NCBI RefSeq assembly: GCF_001942345.1
Contig: NZ_MKKI01000033.1
Span: 62,001 to 126,000 of the forward strand
Source of the DNA: Corynebacterium sp. CNJ-954
GTDB taxonomy: Bacteria; Actinomycetota; Actinomycetes; Mycobacteriales; Mycobacteriaceae
DNA: 64,000 bases
Direction: 5' to 3'
Each line of letters opens with the position of its first letter. The stretch's first letter is position 1. A program made the position numbers and the translations under genes. Positions 27,963-36,678 of the stretch are shown here, piece after piece. Under the pieces are notes generated by a model that searched no databases, was not told the origin of the DNA, and saw only the letters and a program-made list of their open reading frames with translations.

Positions 27963-28694
27963 ATGACTGACCGTCCTGTCACCCGCCACACGATCTTCCA
28001 GAACTCCCTGATGACCGCTCTGCTGGACGGCATCTACGACGGTGAGATGACTGTCGGCGAACTGCTCGGCAAGGGGAACTTCGGGCTGGGAACCTTCGAC
28101 GCCCTCGATGGCGAGATGGTGATCATCGACGGCACCTGCTACCAGCTGCGGCATGACGGCAGCGCGGTGCGTGCCGACCTGGAGGCGAGGAGCCCGTACG
28201 CGGTGGCGACGAACTTCGTGCCGCGGATCCGTCGCCGCGCCCCGCAGGACATCCGGCGTTCCGAACTGTCCGACTTCATCGACGACATGACGCCCTCAGC
28301 GAACTACATGTATGCCGTGCGCATCACCGGGCGGTTCAGCGACGTGACCACCCGCACCGTCGTCCGGCAGTCGAAGCCGTACCCGCCGATGACCGAAGCG
28401 GTGGGGGATGACGCCGAACAGCACTTCACCGACGTGTCCGGGGTGATCGCGGGGTTCCGCACACCGATCTTCGAGAAGGGGATCTCGGTGCCCGGGTGCC
28501 ATGTCCACTTCATCGACGACGGTCGGACCGTGGGCGGGCACGTCCTGGACTTCACTCTCGCCGAGGGCAAGATCGAACTGTGCCCGGGCACGGACCTCGA
28601 CCTCCGCCTGCCGCTGACGTCGACGTTCTCTTCGGCGAACCTCGACCCCGAAGACCTGGACGACCAGTTGCACGCCACCGAGGTCAAGGACTGA
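27963..28694 (+). CDS. alsD: Alpha-acetolactate decarboxylase
   Basis: 243 aa from ATG 27963 (an in-frame ATG at 27951 is also possible). It converts 2-acetolactate to acetoin. The zinc-site region VPGCHVHFIDDGRTVGGHVLDF (three His) and GTFDALDGEMVIIDG are typical of AlsD/BudA. It begins 21 bp after glxK. No acetolactate synthase gene is nearby, so it may act on acetolactate from branched-chain amino acid synthesis. It ends 3 bp from a convergent peptidase gene. Confidence 0.93.
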   Translation: MTDRPVTRHTIFQNSLMTALLDGIYDGEMTVGELLGKGNFGLGTFDALDGEMVIIDGTCYQLRHDGSAVRADLEARSPYAVATNFVPRIRRRAPQDIRRSELSDFIDDMTPSANYMYAVRITGRFSDVTTRTVVRQSKPYPPMTEAVGDDAEQHFTDVSGVIAGFRTPIFEKGISVPGCHVHFIDDGRTVGGHVLDFTLAEGKIELCPGTDLDLRLPLTSTFSSANLDPEDLDDQLHATEVKD

Positions 28695-28697
28695 GGA

Positions 28698-30317
28698 TCA
28701 GCCCACCGGTCGCGACGGAGCGGCGGTGACGGCGGTGGTTCCGGTGCGGAGGTAATCCACCACGGCATCGTCCACAACCGTGTTGCCCACGCCGACCTGG
28801 GCGTGACCCGGCCCGTCCACGGTGATGACGTGGCTGTTCATCGCCTCCGCCATCGGGCGGTGGGTGCGGTAGAGGGTCTGCGGATCACCAGTTCCCTGGA
28901 TCTGCAGTGGGCGGACGTCCAGGGCATCACCGTTGATGTCTACGTCCGGGGCGTTCGGTTCGATGCCTGCGCAGTTGATTCCTGCTGCGGCAGTGTCACC
29001 GGGGAGGGAGAACACGTCCTGTTCGATGAAGTTGTTCCACAGTGCACCGGGAACTCTCAGGGGGTCAGCAGCGACGCGGTTCTCGTTGCAGATCACCATG
29101 GACTGCATTGCCTGAGTCGCCTTCATCTGGTTTAGCGCTTCTGGATCAGCGTCGGCCTGGGCTTCGATCTGCTCCTCAGGGGAGGGGAGCTGTGTGGTGC
29201 CGTTGATGATCGCAGCCAATTCTCCCCAGAACTGTGGTTGTGGCAGTACCTGGTGCGTAGCCACCAGGGTCGTTGATGCAGCTTGGCTTGCACCGGGGGC
29301 GCTGACCATGCGGAAGAGGTTCTCCAGCTGTGCCTGCGGCTGGCCCGTTGCGGTGAGAATGTCCGCCGCGGGTTGGCCTGCCCACTGCAGACCCTCAGGC
29401 AGATCGCCGATCTGCGCGGGCGGTGGGACGACCGTCGGATTCGTGCCGGATTCCTCGACGATCACCCGTGACCACGCCTGGTACACCTCCAGCGGCGTCT
29501 CACCGAGTCCGTAGATGTCGTTGTTGTCCGCGGTCCATTCAAGGAAGTCGTGGAGCGCACCGGTGTAGCCGTCGGTCTGGTCATCGAGCGTGCCTGCCCA
29601 TGTTCTGTTCTGGTCCGACCCGGAATCGAGGACGAGTTTGTCGGTGTGCTCCGGGAACAAGGTCGCGTAGGTGGAACCGAGGTGGGTCCCGTAGCTCACC
29701 CCCATGACGGAGACGGTGTCCTCGCCGAGGGCAGCACGGACATCGTCGAGATCGTGTGCGATTTCTGAGGTATTGACCGAATCGGTGTAGCCGGGCGTGC
29801 CGATCTCACACGCAGCCTGAAAATGGCCTGCCGGTTCCGTGAGGTTCGCGCGCAACGGGTCCCAGCCTGTCGGCTCGTGGTCGCAGTCCAGAGGTGTGGA
29901 GCCGACAAGGCCACGGGGTTGGACGGCGACCATGTCCCACTCGTTCTTCATGTCCTGCGGCCACTGGAGCAGGTGGTCCTGAGTGCCAATGTGCGTGTAC
30001 GCATCATCGCCGGGGCCACCGGGGACGGCGAACAGCGTCCCCCGGTGTGCGTCAGGATCAGCGGCAGGGATGCGGACGAAGCCGACGGAGATCTGTTCGC
30101 CGTCCGGTTCGGCGTGGTACATCGGGACGTCGATGCGTCCGCACTCCGCGGTGTCCACAGTGACCTGGATGGGGCATGCCTCCCAGGTGATGTTGCTGGA
30201 GGAGGCGGGCTGTGGGATGCCGCCTTCCACAGCGGTCCCGGCCGTTGCTGCAGGTAGTCCACCGGCAGCGACGACGATAGCGGCCAGGATGGCGGGCATA
30301 GATGTGCGAGCTCGCAA
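28698..30317 (-). CDS. Secreted alpha/beta-hydrolase, tripeptidyl-aminopeptidase (TAP-like) family
   Basis: 539 aa. Probable TTG start at 30317 with AGGAG about 10 nt upstream; a downstream ATG (30299) is possible. Signal peptide MPAILAAIVVAAGGLPAATAG. The nucleophile elbow is GVSYGTHLG; the oxyanion region has FAVPGGPGDDAYTH; a C-terminal TAP-like region carries IQGTGDPQTLY and the catalytic His in VDGPGHAQVG. It likely cleaves peptides or esters outside the cell. It is divergent from the YeeE-TusA gene. Confidence 0.88.
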   Translation of the reverse strand: MRARTSMPAILAAIVVAAGGLPAATAGTAVEGGIPQPASSSNITWEACPIQVTVDTAECGRIDVPMYHAEPDGEQISVGFVRIPAADPDAHRGTLFAVPGGPGDDAYTHIGTQDHLLQWPQDMKNEWDMVAVQPRGLVGSTPLDCDHEPTGWDPLRANLTEPAGHFQAACEIGTPGYTDSVNTSEIAHDLDDVRAALGEDTVSVMGVSYGTHLGSTYATLFPEHTDKLVLDSGSDQNRTWAGTLDDQTDGYTGALHDFLEWTADNNDIYGLGETPLEVYQAWSRVIVEESGTNPTVVPPPAQIGDLPEGLQWAGQPAADILTATGQPQAQLENLFRMVSAPGASQAASTTLVATHQVLPQPQFWGELAAIINGTTQLPSPEEQIEAQADADPEALNQMKATQAMQSMVICNENRVAADPLRVPGALWNNFIEQDVFSLPGDTAAAGINCAGIEPNAPDVDINGDALDVRPLQIQGTGDPQTLYRTHRPMAEAMNSHVITVDGPGHAQVGVGNTVVDDAVVDYLRTGTTAVTAAPSRPVG

Positions 30318-30420
30318 TGGTACTGATTCTCCTGAAACGTCGTGGGAGGATTCTGAATCAAATGTATATGAAGACTCAGATGTGATGAGGTTCGGGGCCC
30401 GGGACGGGGCTGGCTAGTGC

Positions 30421-30475
30421 GAGCGTGCCGGATTCCGGCTTCCCTTGGCGGCGCACCGCGGATCTCGGCACGCTC
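30421..30475 (+). promoter_or_regulatory. Structured leader upstream of the YeeE-TusA gene
   Basis: A 10-bp perfect inverted repeat (GAGCGTGCCG at 30421-30430, CGGCACGCTC at 30466-30475) encloses a 35-nt segment with further GC pairing (CCGGATTCCGG). It lies in the 282-bp gap 30318-30599, which otherwise holds no gene. No T-tract follows. It could be a leader RNA element; I could not match it to a known sulfur riboswitch. Confidence 0.4.
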
Positions 30476-30599
30476 CCACTGATCTGGCAGAGCAGGGGGA
30501 CGTCACGTGGGACCCCTTGTCCGGTGCCGCTACTCCGTGTAGCGTCCACAGACGCAAACAGACCGATCTGTCCATCAGCAGATCTCACGGGAGGATCTC

Positions 30600-32048
30600 A
30601 TGCTCATCACCGGACTGGCCGTCGGCGCCGTCCTCGGCTTCGTCATGCAACGTGGCCGGTTCTGCGTCACCGGCTTCCTGCGCGACATCTTCACCCAGCG
30701 GACCTGGCGCGGTGTGACTGCGCTGCTGGTCGTCATCGCCGTCCACGCCGTCGGCCTCACCGCGCTGATGAGTACCGGGGTCATCGACCCGGTCGTCAGC
30801 GATTTCGCGCCCGCAGCCGTGGTCATCGGTGGCTTCGTCTTCGGTCTCGGCATCGTCCTGGCCGGCGGGTGCGCGTCCGGAACGTGGTACCGCTCCGGCG
30901 AGGGCCTGGTCGGTTCATGGATCGCCCTGGCGATGTACGCGCTGTCCTCGGCGGCGATGAACTACGGCCCGCTGTCCGGTTTGAACGAGTGGCTCGGCGG
31001 CTACACCGTCGAGGCCACGACCGTCCCGGAGACCCTCGGTGTGACGCCGTGGGTATTCGTGGTGCTCATCGTCGCAGTCACCGCACTGATGGTGCGGCGT
31101 TACGTCGCCCGCGACCGTGCCGTGCCGAAGCCGGCCACCCTCGCCCCGAAGAAGACGGGTATCGCGCACCTGCTCACCGAGAAGCCGTGGCACTTCTACG
31201 TGACCGCCGCGATTATCGGTGTCATCGGCGTGATCGCATGGCCGCTGTCCGCGGCAACCGGCCGTAACTCCGGACTCGGCATCACGACCCCGTCGGCAGA
31301 CCTGGCATCCTGGCTGACCACCGCGAACCCGGCGAACTGGAACTGGGGCGTGCTGCTGGTGCTCGGCATCCTCGTGGGTTCCTACATCGCGGCCAAGGCG
31401 TCGGGGGAGTTCCGTGTGCGGGTACCGGACGGTCGGCAGGCGGTCCGGTCGGTTGTCGGTGGAGTGATGATGGGCGTCGGCGCCGTCTGGGCCGGCGGCT
31501 GCACCGTGGGTAACGGCATGGTCCAGACCTCCTTGTTCAGTTACCAGGGTTGGGTGGCGATCGTGGCGATCGCCCTCGGCGTCGGCGCAGCGGCCAAGAT
31601 CTGGCTGAAGCCGGATCAGCCCTACAATCCGCAGGACGACGGCCCGTCCGCGGTGGCCGACGACGATCCTGCGCCCGCCGTGACCATCGTGCCCGAGACC
31701 GCAGCAACCACCGGGACGTCCGGCAACGCCGTGCTCACCGCACCGGCGCTGACGGCGTCCGCGCTGGGGATCGTCGGGTCCACGGCCCGTGATAAGGGAA
31801 ATCTCACTGATCTGGGCAACGGTCGGTGGAAGATGGACACCCTGGGTGCGGTGTGCCCTTTCCCGCTGATCGAGGCGAAGGACGCGATCAAGCGCATCGA
31901 CGTCGGCGAGGAGCTGGTCATTGAATTCGACTGCACGCAGGCGACGGACGCGCTGCCGCGCTGGGCGGCGACGGACGGTCACGAGGTGACACAGTTCGAG
32001 ACCGCCGGGGACGCAGGTTGGGTGATCGCGGTGAAGCGCGGCGCATAG
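30600..32048 (+). CDS. YeeE/YedE-family sulfur-compound transporter fused to a TusA domain
   Basis: 482 aa. Residues 1-350 form a YeeE/YedE membrane protein with about nine helices and both conserved Cys motifs: MQRGRFCVTGFLRD and VLAGGCASGTWYRSGEG in the first half, and WAGGCTVGNGMVQTS in the second. After a Pro/Ala/Thr linker comes a C-terminal TusA/SirA domain (about 405-482) with the sulfur-carrier motif LGAVCPFPLIEAKDAI. YeeE imports thiosulfate in relay with a TusA-like partner (YeeD); here both are one polypeptide. ATG 30600 has GGAGG 6-10 nt upstream. Confidence 0.92.
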   Translation: MLITGLAVGAVLGFVMQRGRFCVTGFLRDIFTQRTWRGVTALLVVIAVHAVGLTALMSTGVIDPVVSDFAPAAVVIGGFVFGLGIVLAGGCASGTWYRSGEGLVGSWIALAMYALSSAAMNYGPLSGLNEWLGGYTVEATTVPETLGVTPWVFVVLIVAVTALMVRRYVARDRAVPKPATLAPKKTGIAHLLTEKPWHFYVTAAIIGVIGVIAWPLSAATGRNSGLGITTPSADLASWLTTANPANWNWGVLLVLGILVGSYIAAKASGEFRVRVPDGRQAVRSVVGGVMMGVGAVWAGGCTVGNGMVQTSLFSYQGWVAIVAIALGVGAAAKIWLKPDQPYNPQDDGPSAVADDDPAPAVTIVPETAATTGTSGNAVLTAPALTASALGIVGSTARDKGNLTDLGNGRWKMDTLGAVCPFPLIEAKDAIKRIDVGEELVIEFDCTQATDALPRWAATDGHEVTQFETAGDAGWVIAVKRGA

Positions 32049-32187
32049 TTGTCCCGGCGGGCCGAGCGTGGCCCCTGGTTACCCCCGGTGAACGAGGTTT
32101 CGCTAGCCTGTCACCATCGACGTTTCTACACATTCCTCGCCACCGGCCTGGCGGTACATCCCCGGTCGGTCGTTTCGGCGGTTCCTG

Positions 32188-33114
32188 TTGTGTGGATGCA
32201 TCGACCTTGCGGGGAGTCTGACGTTCCGGACGTTGCTGGCACTGTTCCCGGCACTCATCGCCCTGGTGTCGATTCTTGGGTTGTTCGGACAGAGTGAAGA
32301 GTCTGTCGTGTCCCTGCTCAACGAGGCAGAGGACATTGTCCCGGATTCCGCGTGGGGAGCAGTGGAACCGGTTCTGTCGGAGATCCTGAATACCCCGTCC
32401 GCGGGCCTGGGGCTTGTCCTCGGTCTGGCGACGACCTTGTGGACCGCGTCCGGATACGTCAAGACCTTCGGCCGGGCGATGAACAGCATCTATGACACCA
32501 CCGAGGGGCGGGGGCTGATCAAGTACAACCTCCAGATGTACCTGCTGACCGCATTCCTGCTGGTGCTGATCGCCCTCGGGATTGTCGCGTTCAGTATCTC
32601 CGGGCCGATCGCCGAGATGATCGGCTCCGCGGTCGGGCTCGAGCAGACGACGCTGCGGATCTGGGGAGTCGCACGCTGGATCGTGATCGCCGTGGTGGTG
32701 ATCCTACTTGTCGGACTGTTGTACCGGACGACGCCGAACATCCGGGTCCGCGGTATGCGGTGGGTCAGTGCCGGTGCCGTGCTGGCGATCGGGGGAGCGG
32801 TCCTGGCGTCACTGGTCTTCTTCTTCTACGTGTCCAATTTCGGCAACTACAACGCCACCTACGGCACCCTCGCAGGTGTCGTGATCCTGATGCTGTGGTT
32901 GTTCATCGTCAACATCGTGCTGTTGTTCGGGGCAGTGGTCGACAGCGAGGTTGAACGGGTCCGGCAGCTGAAGGCGGGGATGCCTGCGGAGGAGAGTCTG
33001 CAGCTGGAGGCCCGCGACACCGTGGCCATCGAGAAAGCGGAGGACCAGCTGGCACGCGACGTGGAGCGTGCCCGCACGGTGCGTGAGGCTGCCGAGGCTG
33101 ACACTGCAGAGTAG
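32188..33114 (+). CDS. YihY/BrkB family membrane protein, start not resolved
   Basis: At least 308 aa with six membrane segments and the family pattern DLAGSLTFRTLLALFPALIALVSILG, LWTASGYVKTFGRAMNSIYD and TYGTLAGVVILMLWLFIVNIVLLFGAVVDSE. The C-terminus is a charged helix. TTG 32188 is the only start-like codon, but the same frame reads homologously further upstream (WRYIPGRSFRRFLL) to a TAG at 32104 with no ATG or GTG. The N-terminus is probably truncated by another missing base between about 32090 and 32150. Function of the family is not well defined. Confidence 0.8.
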   Translation: MCGCIDLAGSLTFRTLLALFPALIALVSILGLFGQSEESVVSLLNEAEDIVPDSAWGAVEPVLSEILNTPSAGLGLVLGLATTLWTASGYVKTFGRAMNSIYDTTEGRGLIKYNLQMYLLTAFLLVLIALGIVAFSISGPIAEMIGSAVGLEQTTLRIWGVARWIVIAVVVILLVGLLYRTTPNIRVRGMRWVSAGAVLAIGGAVLASLVFFFYVSNFGNYNATYGTLAGVVILMLWLFIVNIVLLFGAVVDSEVERVRQLKAGMPAEESLQLEARDTVAIEKAEDQLARDVERARTVREAAEADTAE

Positions 33115-33160
33115 GCGTGACGCACGACACAGTATTTCACCGTTTTCGCTTCCTCAACAG

Positions 33161-33224
33161 TTCTGTTTCGGGTAGTGTTCTGTGACGCATACTACATTTC
33201 CACAGCGACTTAATGGAGGACACC
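33161..33224 (+). repeat. Leader of MpaB copy 1, duplicated upstream of copy 2
   Basis: The segment from TTCTGTTTCGGGTAGTGTTC through the TTAATGGAGGACACC ribosome site is nearly identical to 34573-34636. Differences are few (for example GACGCATAC against GACACGTAC). It includes the promoter region and the strong GGAGG site, so the duplication copied regulation along with coding sequence. Confidence 0.85.
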
Positions 33225-34442
33225 ATGGCTTGCCCGTACTCCGGCCATGAGGGCGATCTCGCCGATCTGACGAAAGAGACGTCATCGGACGCCTCACTGA
33301 CCAGCACTGACACCGCCGCCGAGAAACCGAAGAAGCAGCCTCGTCGCGGGACGAAGGGCGACAAGCTCGCCCGGGCGGACGAAGGATTCTTTGGTCCCGG
33401 GTCGGTGGCATGGAAGGTCTGGGGCTTCCCCGGCTCCGCACTGCACGGTTTCGCACGCGCGGTGACCATCGAGCACCTCGACCCGGACCTGGTCGCTGCA
33501 GTCGACGAGTCGGGGCAGGTCATCAAGCGCACGCCGATCCGCTATGACCGTACGATGGAGTACTTTGCGGCGATTCTCGTCGCCGACGCCCAGACCGTCA
33601 CCCGTATGTCGGACATCCTGATGAAGGTCCATGACCGCTCCTACGGTGTGAACCCAGTGACCGGGAATAACTACGAGGCCAACCGGCCGTCTTCCCAACT
33701 CTGGATCCACATCACCGCCTGGCATTCCATCCTGTACGTCTACGAGAAGTTCGGCCCCGGCAAGCTCTCCCGTGACGAGGAGAACGAGTACTGGGCGCAG
33801 TGTGCGATTTCGGCGAAGTTCCAGCCGATCAACCAGGAGGAGATCCCGACGACGCGTGGCGAGGTGCAGGCGTACCTGGACAGCTGGCGTGAGAAGCTCT
33901 CGGCCTCTGAGGCTGCGGTCTACAACATCAACCACATCCTCAACGGGTTCGAGACGATTGAGCCGGACCTGCCGAAGTGGCTGCAGAAGATCGGTCGCCC
34001 ATTGCTCCGGCGCAGCGTTATCGCGACATATCCCCGGTGGATGCGCAAGATGATGGGGCTGTCTCCGCAGTCCAAGTTGATGGATACGCTGTCCATTGCC
34101 GTGTGGAAGCCGATCTTCAAGGCTATGCAGGTCGAGCCGCGGCTGATGATGTGGATGGTCAAGAGGATCTGCCCCCGGGCGACCCGCTTCTATGAGCCGA
34201 TTCTCTTCAATACGCCGGCAGAGTCCCCCAAGGTGTACACCCCGGAAGTGGCTCGTCGGATGTTCGGCAACCCGCTGACTCCGCTTGAGCAGCGCGAAGA
34301 ACTGCTGAAGAAACGAGAGGAGGGGACGGGGCAGAAGGCTTACAGCCACAACCACGAGGACACCATCCTCGAGTTCAAGAACGCAGAGTCTGAAGAGACC
34401 ACTAAGGAGACATTGACGGCTGGCGGCTACAAGGTGGGTTAA
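33225..34442 (+). CDS. MpaB-family oxygenase (DUF2236), copy 1
   Basis: 405 aa from ATG 33225, chosen because GGAGG at 33215-33219 sits 5 nt before it; the in-frame ATG 33213 overlaps that site. DUF2236/MpaB features: RYDRTMEYFAAILVADAQTVTRMSDILMKVHD, WHSILYVYEKFGPGKLS, and a helical C-terminal half with conserved histidines. Relatives include the heme-containing latex-clearing protein and mycophenolic-acid oxygenase MpaB. No signal peptide is seen; the N-terminus is polar with a CPYSGH motif. Its paralogue follows in tandem. Substrate unknown. Confidence 0.85.
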   Translation: MACPYSGHEGDLADLTKETSSDASLTSTDTAAEKPKKQPRRGTKGDKLARADEGFFGPGSVAWKVWGFPGSALHGFARAVTIEHLDPDLVAAVDESGQVIKRTPIRYDRTMEYFAAILVADAQTVTRMSDILMKVHDRSYGVNPVTGNNYEANRPSSQLWIHITAWHSILYVYEKFGPGKLSRDEENEYWAQCAISAKFQPINQEEIPTTRGEVQAYLDSWREKLSASEAAVYNINHILNGFETIEPDLPKWLQKIGRPLLRRSVIATYPRWMRKMMGLSPQSKLMDTLSIAVWKPIFKAMQVEPRLMMWMVKRICPRATRFYEPILFNTPAESPKVYTPEVARRMFGNPLTPLEQREELLKKREEGTGQKAYSHNHEDTILEFKNAESEETTKETLTAGGYKVG

Positions 34443-34483
34443 CCTGCTCGGCATCATCTAGGAGGCCACTTCCAGGCCTGACA

Positions 34484-34510
34484 GGGCGACTACAGTGCAC
34501 GCGGTCGCCC
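34484..34510 (+). terminator. Weak hairpin after MpaB copy 1
   Basis: GGGCGAC at 34484-34490 pairs with GTCGCCC at 34504-34510 (13-nt loop). No proper T-tract follows, so terminator function is uncertain. A separate palindrome (GGTCACGGTGACC) lies at 34522-34534 before copy 2 and is absent before copy 1. Confidence 0.35.
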
Positions 34511-34572
34511 CTTGGTGTCGGGGTCACGGTGACCTATGCCACAGATTTTTCCCGTTTTTACTTCCGGAATGA

Positions 34573-34636
34573 TTCTGTTTCGGGTAGTGTTCTGTGACAC
34601 GTACTACATTTCCACGACGATTTAATGGAGGACACC
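34573..34636 (+). repeat. Leader of MpaB copy 2, duplicated from copy 1
   Basis: Second copy of the leader described at 33161-33224, retaining TTCTGTTTCGGGTAGTGTTC, TACTACATTTCCAC and TTTAATGGAGGACACC. The two genes therefore probably respond to the same signal, each from its own promoter. Confidence 0.85.
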
Positions 34637-35806
34637 ATGGCTTGCCCGATTTCCGGCCATGAGAACGATGCTGTGGATACGGCAGACAACACCCCGAAGC
34701 AGAAGTTCCGCCGGGGTGGCAAGGGAGACACGATCACCCGTGCAGACGAGGGGTTCTTCGGCCCCGGTTCTGTGGCGTGGAAGGTCTGGACCTACCCGGC
34801 CTCCGCTCTGCAGGGCTTCTTCCGTGCGGTGACCATCGAGCACCTCGATCCGGATCTCGTCGCCGCTGTCGACGCCTCCGGCCAGGTCATCAAGCGTATG
34901 CCTACCCGGTACGACCGGACGATGGAGTACTTCGCGGCCGTCACCTTCGCCGATGCGCAGACGGTCACCCGGATGTCAGACATCCTGATGAAGGTCCATG
35001 ACCGCTCCTACGGTGTGAACCCGGTGACGGGAAACAACTACGAGGCGAACAAGCCGTCCTCGCAGCTGTGGATCCTGGTCACCGCCTGGCACTCGATCCT
35101 GTACGTCTACGAGAAGTTCGGCCCCGGCAAGCTCTCCCGTGACGAGGAGAACGAGTACTGGGCACAGATGTCGATCGCTGCCCAGTTCCAGCCGATCGAC
35201 CTGGATGATGTGCCGAAGACCCGCGGCGAGGTGCAGGCGTACCTGGACAGCTGGCGTGAGAAGCTGTCGGCGTCCGAGGCTGCGGTCTACAACATCTCCG
35301 AGATCCTCGATGCCTTCGAGAACGCATTCGTCGATCTTCCGAAGCCGCTGCGTGTGGTTGCCCGCCCGCTGTTCCGTCGCAGTGTCATCGCGACCTACCC
35401 GCACTGGATGCGCGGCATGGCAGGGCTGAAGCAGTCCAAGGCCATGGATGCTGCGATGTTCGCACTGTGGAAGCCCATCCTCCTGGGATTCCAGCGTTCA
35501 CCGAGTGCGCTGATGTGGGTCGTTCACCGGATCTGCCCGCGTGCTGAGCGCTACATCGAGCCGGCCATCCGGAAGATCCCGGCAGAGTCGCCGAAGGTCT
35601 ACACCCCGGAGGTGGCCCGCCGGATGTTCGGTAACCCGAAGACCCCGCGTGAGCAGCGTGAGGAACTGCTGAAGCTGCGTGCCGAAGGTAAGGGTCAGAA
35701 GGCTTACGGCCACAACCACGAGGACACGATCCTCGAGTTCAAGAACGCGGAATCTGTCGAGTCGACCGATGAGGTCGTCAACAGTGAAGAGTTCAAGGTC
35801 GGATAG
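34637..35806 (+). CDS. MpaB-family oxygenase (DUF2236), copy 2
   Basis: 389 aa from ATG 34637, again after TGGAGGACACC. It is closely similar to copy 1 throughout (EGFFGPGSVAWKVW, RYDRTMEYFAAVTFADAQTVTRMSDILMKVHD, WHSILYVYEKFGPGKLSRDEENEYWAQ, ESPKVYTPEVARRMFGNP, HNHEDTILEFKNAES). Divergence is concentrated in the N-terminal 25 residues and around 200-310, as expected after duplication with some specialisation. It converges on the DedA gene 21 bp away. Confidence 0.85.
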   Translation: MACPISGHENDAVDTADNTPKQKFRRGGKGDTITRADEGFFGPGSVAWKVWTYPASALQGFFRAVTIEHLDPDLVAAVDASGQVIKRMPTRYDRTMEYFAAVTFADAQTVTRMSDILMKVHDRSYGVNPVTGNNYEANKPSSQLWILVTAWHSILYVYEKFGPGKLSRDEENEYWAQMSIAAQFQPIDLDDVPKTRGEVQAYLDSWREKLSASEAAVYNISEILDAFENAFVDLPKPLRVVARPLFRRSVIATYPHWMRGMAGLKQSKAMDAAMFALWKPILLGFQRSPSALMWVVHRICPRAERYIEPAIRKIPAESPKVYTPEVARRMFGNPKTPREQREELLKLRAEGKGQKAYGHNHEDTILEFKNAESVESTDEVVNSEEFKVG

Positions 35807-35827
35807 TCCCGACCCGGGTTCCTGGTA

Positions 35828-36520
35828 CTACGGCCGATCGTGCTCTGCACGGTCGGCCGAGGTGTTGTCGGAGCCGCTCAACGAACCCTGTCGACCGGAC
35901 GACTGGCGCTTCCGTCGCCGGTCCCGCACCACGAGATACCCCACGAACGCCACTACGGCCACGACCAGGGCTACGTAGACCCAGGTGGAGTAGCGGTCCA
36001 TCACGTCGGACACCGTGGTCCAGTTCTCGCCGAGAGCCACGCCCAGCCAGATCAGTACACCGTTCCACACCCCCGAACCAACCAGGGTGAGCAACGAGAA
36101 CTTCAGCAGGCCCGTGCGGTGCACCCCGGCCGGGATGGACACGAGACTCCGGACGCCGGGTACCAGACGTCCGAAGAGGATCGACGCCTCGCCGTACCTG
36201 CTGAACCAGTGCAGTGCCTTGTCCACGTCCTCACCCTCGGTGAGCCACATCCTGTCCGCGATGGCGCGGAGCCGTTCCGCGCCGACGACCGCCCCCAACC
36301 AGTACAGCAGCCATGCGCCGAGCATGGACCCCGTCGTCGCCCCGATGAACGCGGCCCACACGTTCAGCTCACCCAGTGTGGAGCTGAAGCCGGCGAGAGG
36401 GAGGACGAGCTCGCTGGGGATCGGCGGGAACACGGTCTCGATGAGGATCGCGAGGCCGACGCCCAGGGCGCCGAGGGTGTCCATGAGGGAGACAACCCAG
36501 TCGACGAGAGAATCAAACAC
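35828..36520 (-). CDS. DedA family membrane protein
   Basis: 230 aa. Conserved DedA motifs: ETVFPPIPSELVLPLAGF (re-entrant loop Glu/Pro) and FGRLVPGVRSLVSIPAGVHRTGLLKFSLLT (the G-R-x-x-P-x-x-R motif). Some DedA proteins act as undecaprenyl-phosphate or phospholipid scramblases. The C-terminus is basic then acidic and disordered. Confidence 0.92.
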   Translation of the reverse strand: MFDSLVDWVVSLMDTLGALGVGLAILIETVFPPIPSELVLPLAGFSSTLGELNVWAAFIGATTGSMLGAWLLYWLGAVVGAERLRAIADRMWLTEGEDVDKALHWFSRYGEASILFGRLVPGVRSLVSIPAGVHRTGLLKFSLLTLVGSGVWNGVLIWLGVALGENWTTVSDVMDRYSTWVYVALVVAVVAFVGYLVVRDRRRKRQSSGRQGSLSGSDNTSADRAEHDRP

Positions 36521-36618
36521 GCGGGTCCTCCGGAACGGTCAGACGAAAACAGGCCATAGTTCCGGTAAATATAGCGTCCGTAACTGGCAGGGCACTGGCA
36601 GGCGCCTGGGAACGCAGA

Positions 36619-36651
36619 ACGACGGTCACCGTCAGAGACAGTGACCGTCGT
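36619..36651 (-). terminator. Terminator-like hairpin after fadB
   Basis: ACGACGGTCAC at 36619-36629 pairs with GTGACCGTCGT at 36641-36651 (11-nt loop), 28 bp beyond the fadB stop in its reading direction. Downstream sequence is only mildly T-rich. Confidence 0.55.
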
Positions 36652-36678
36652 CAACCCTCGCCGGGGCGTCGGGTGCTG

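Noticed and set aside
6160..31745. Shared octapeptide GTSGNAVL in pks13 (~6169) and the YeeE-TusA linker (~31718)
   Set aside because: Codons differ at most positions and both lie in low-complexity Gly/Ser/Thr/Ala linkers, so coincidence is likely.
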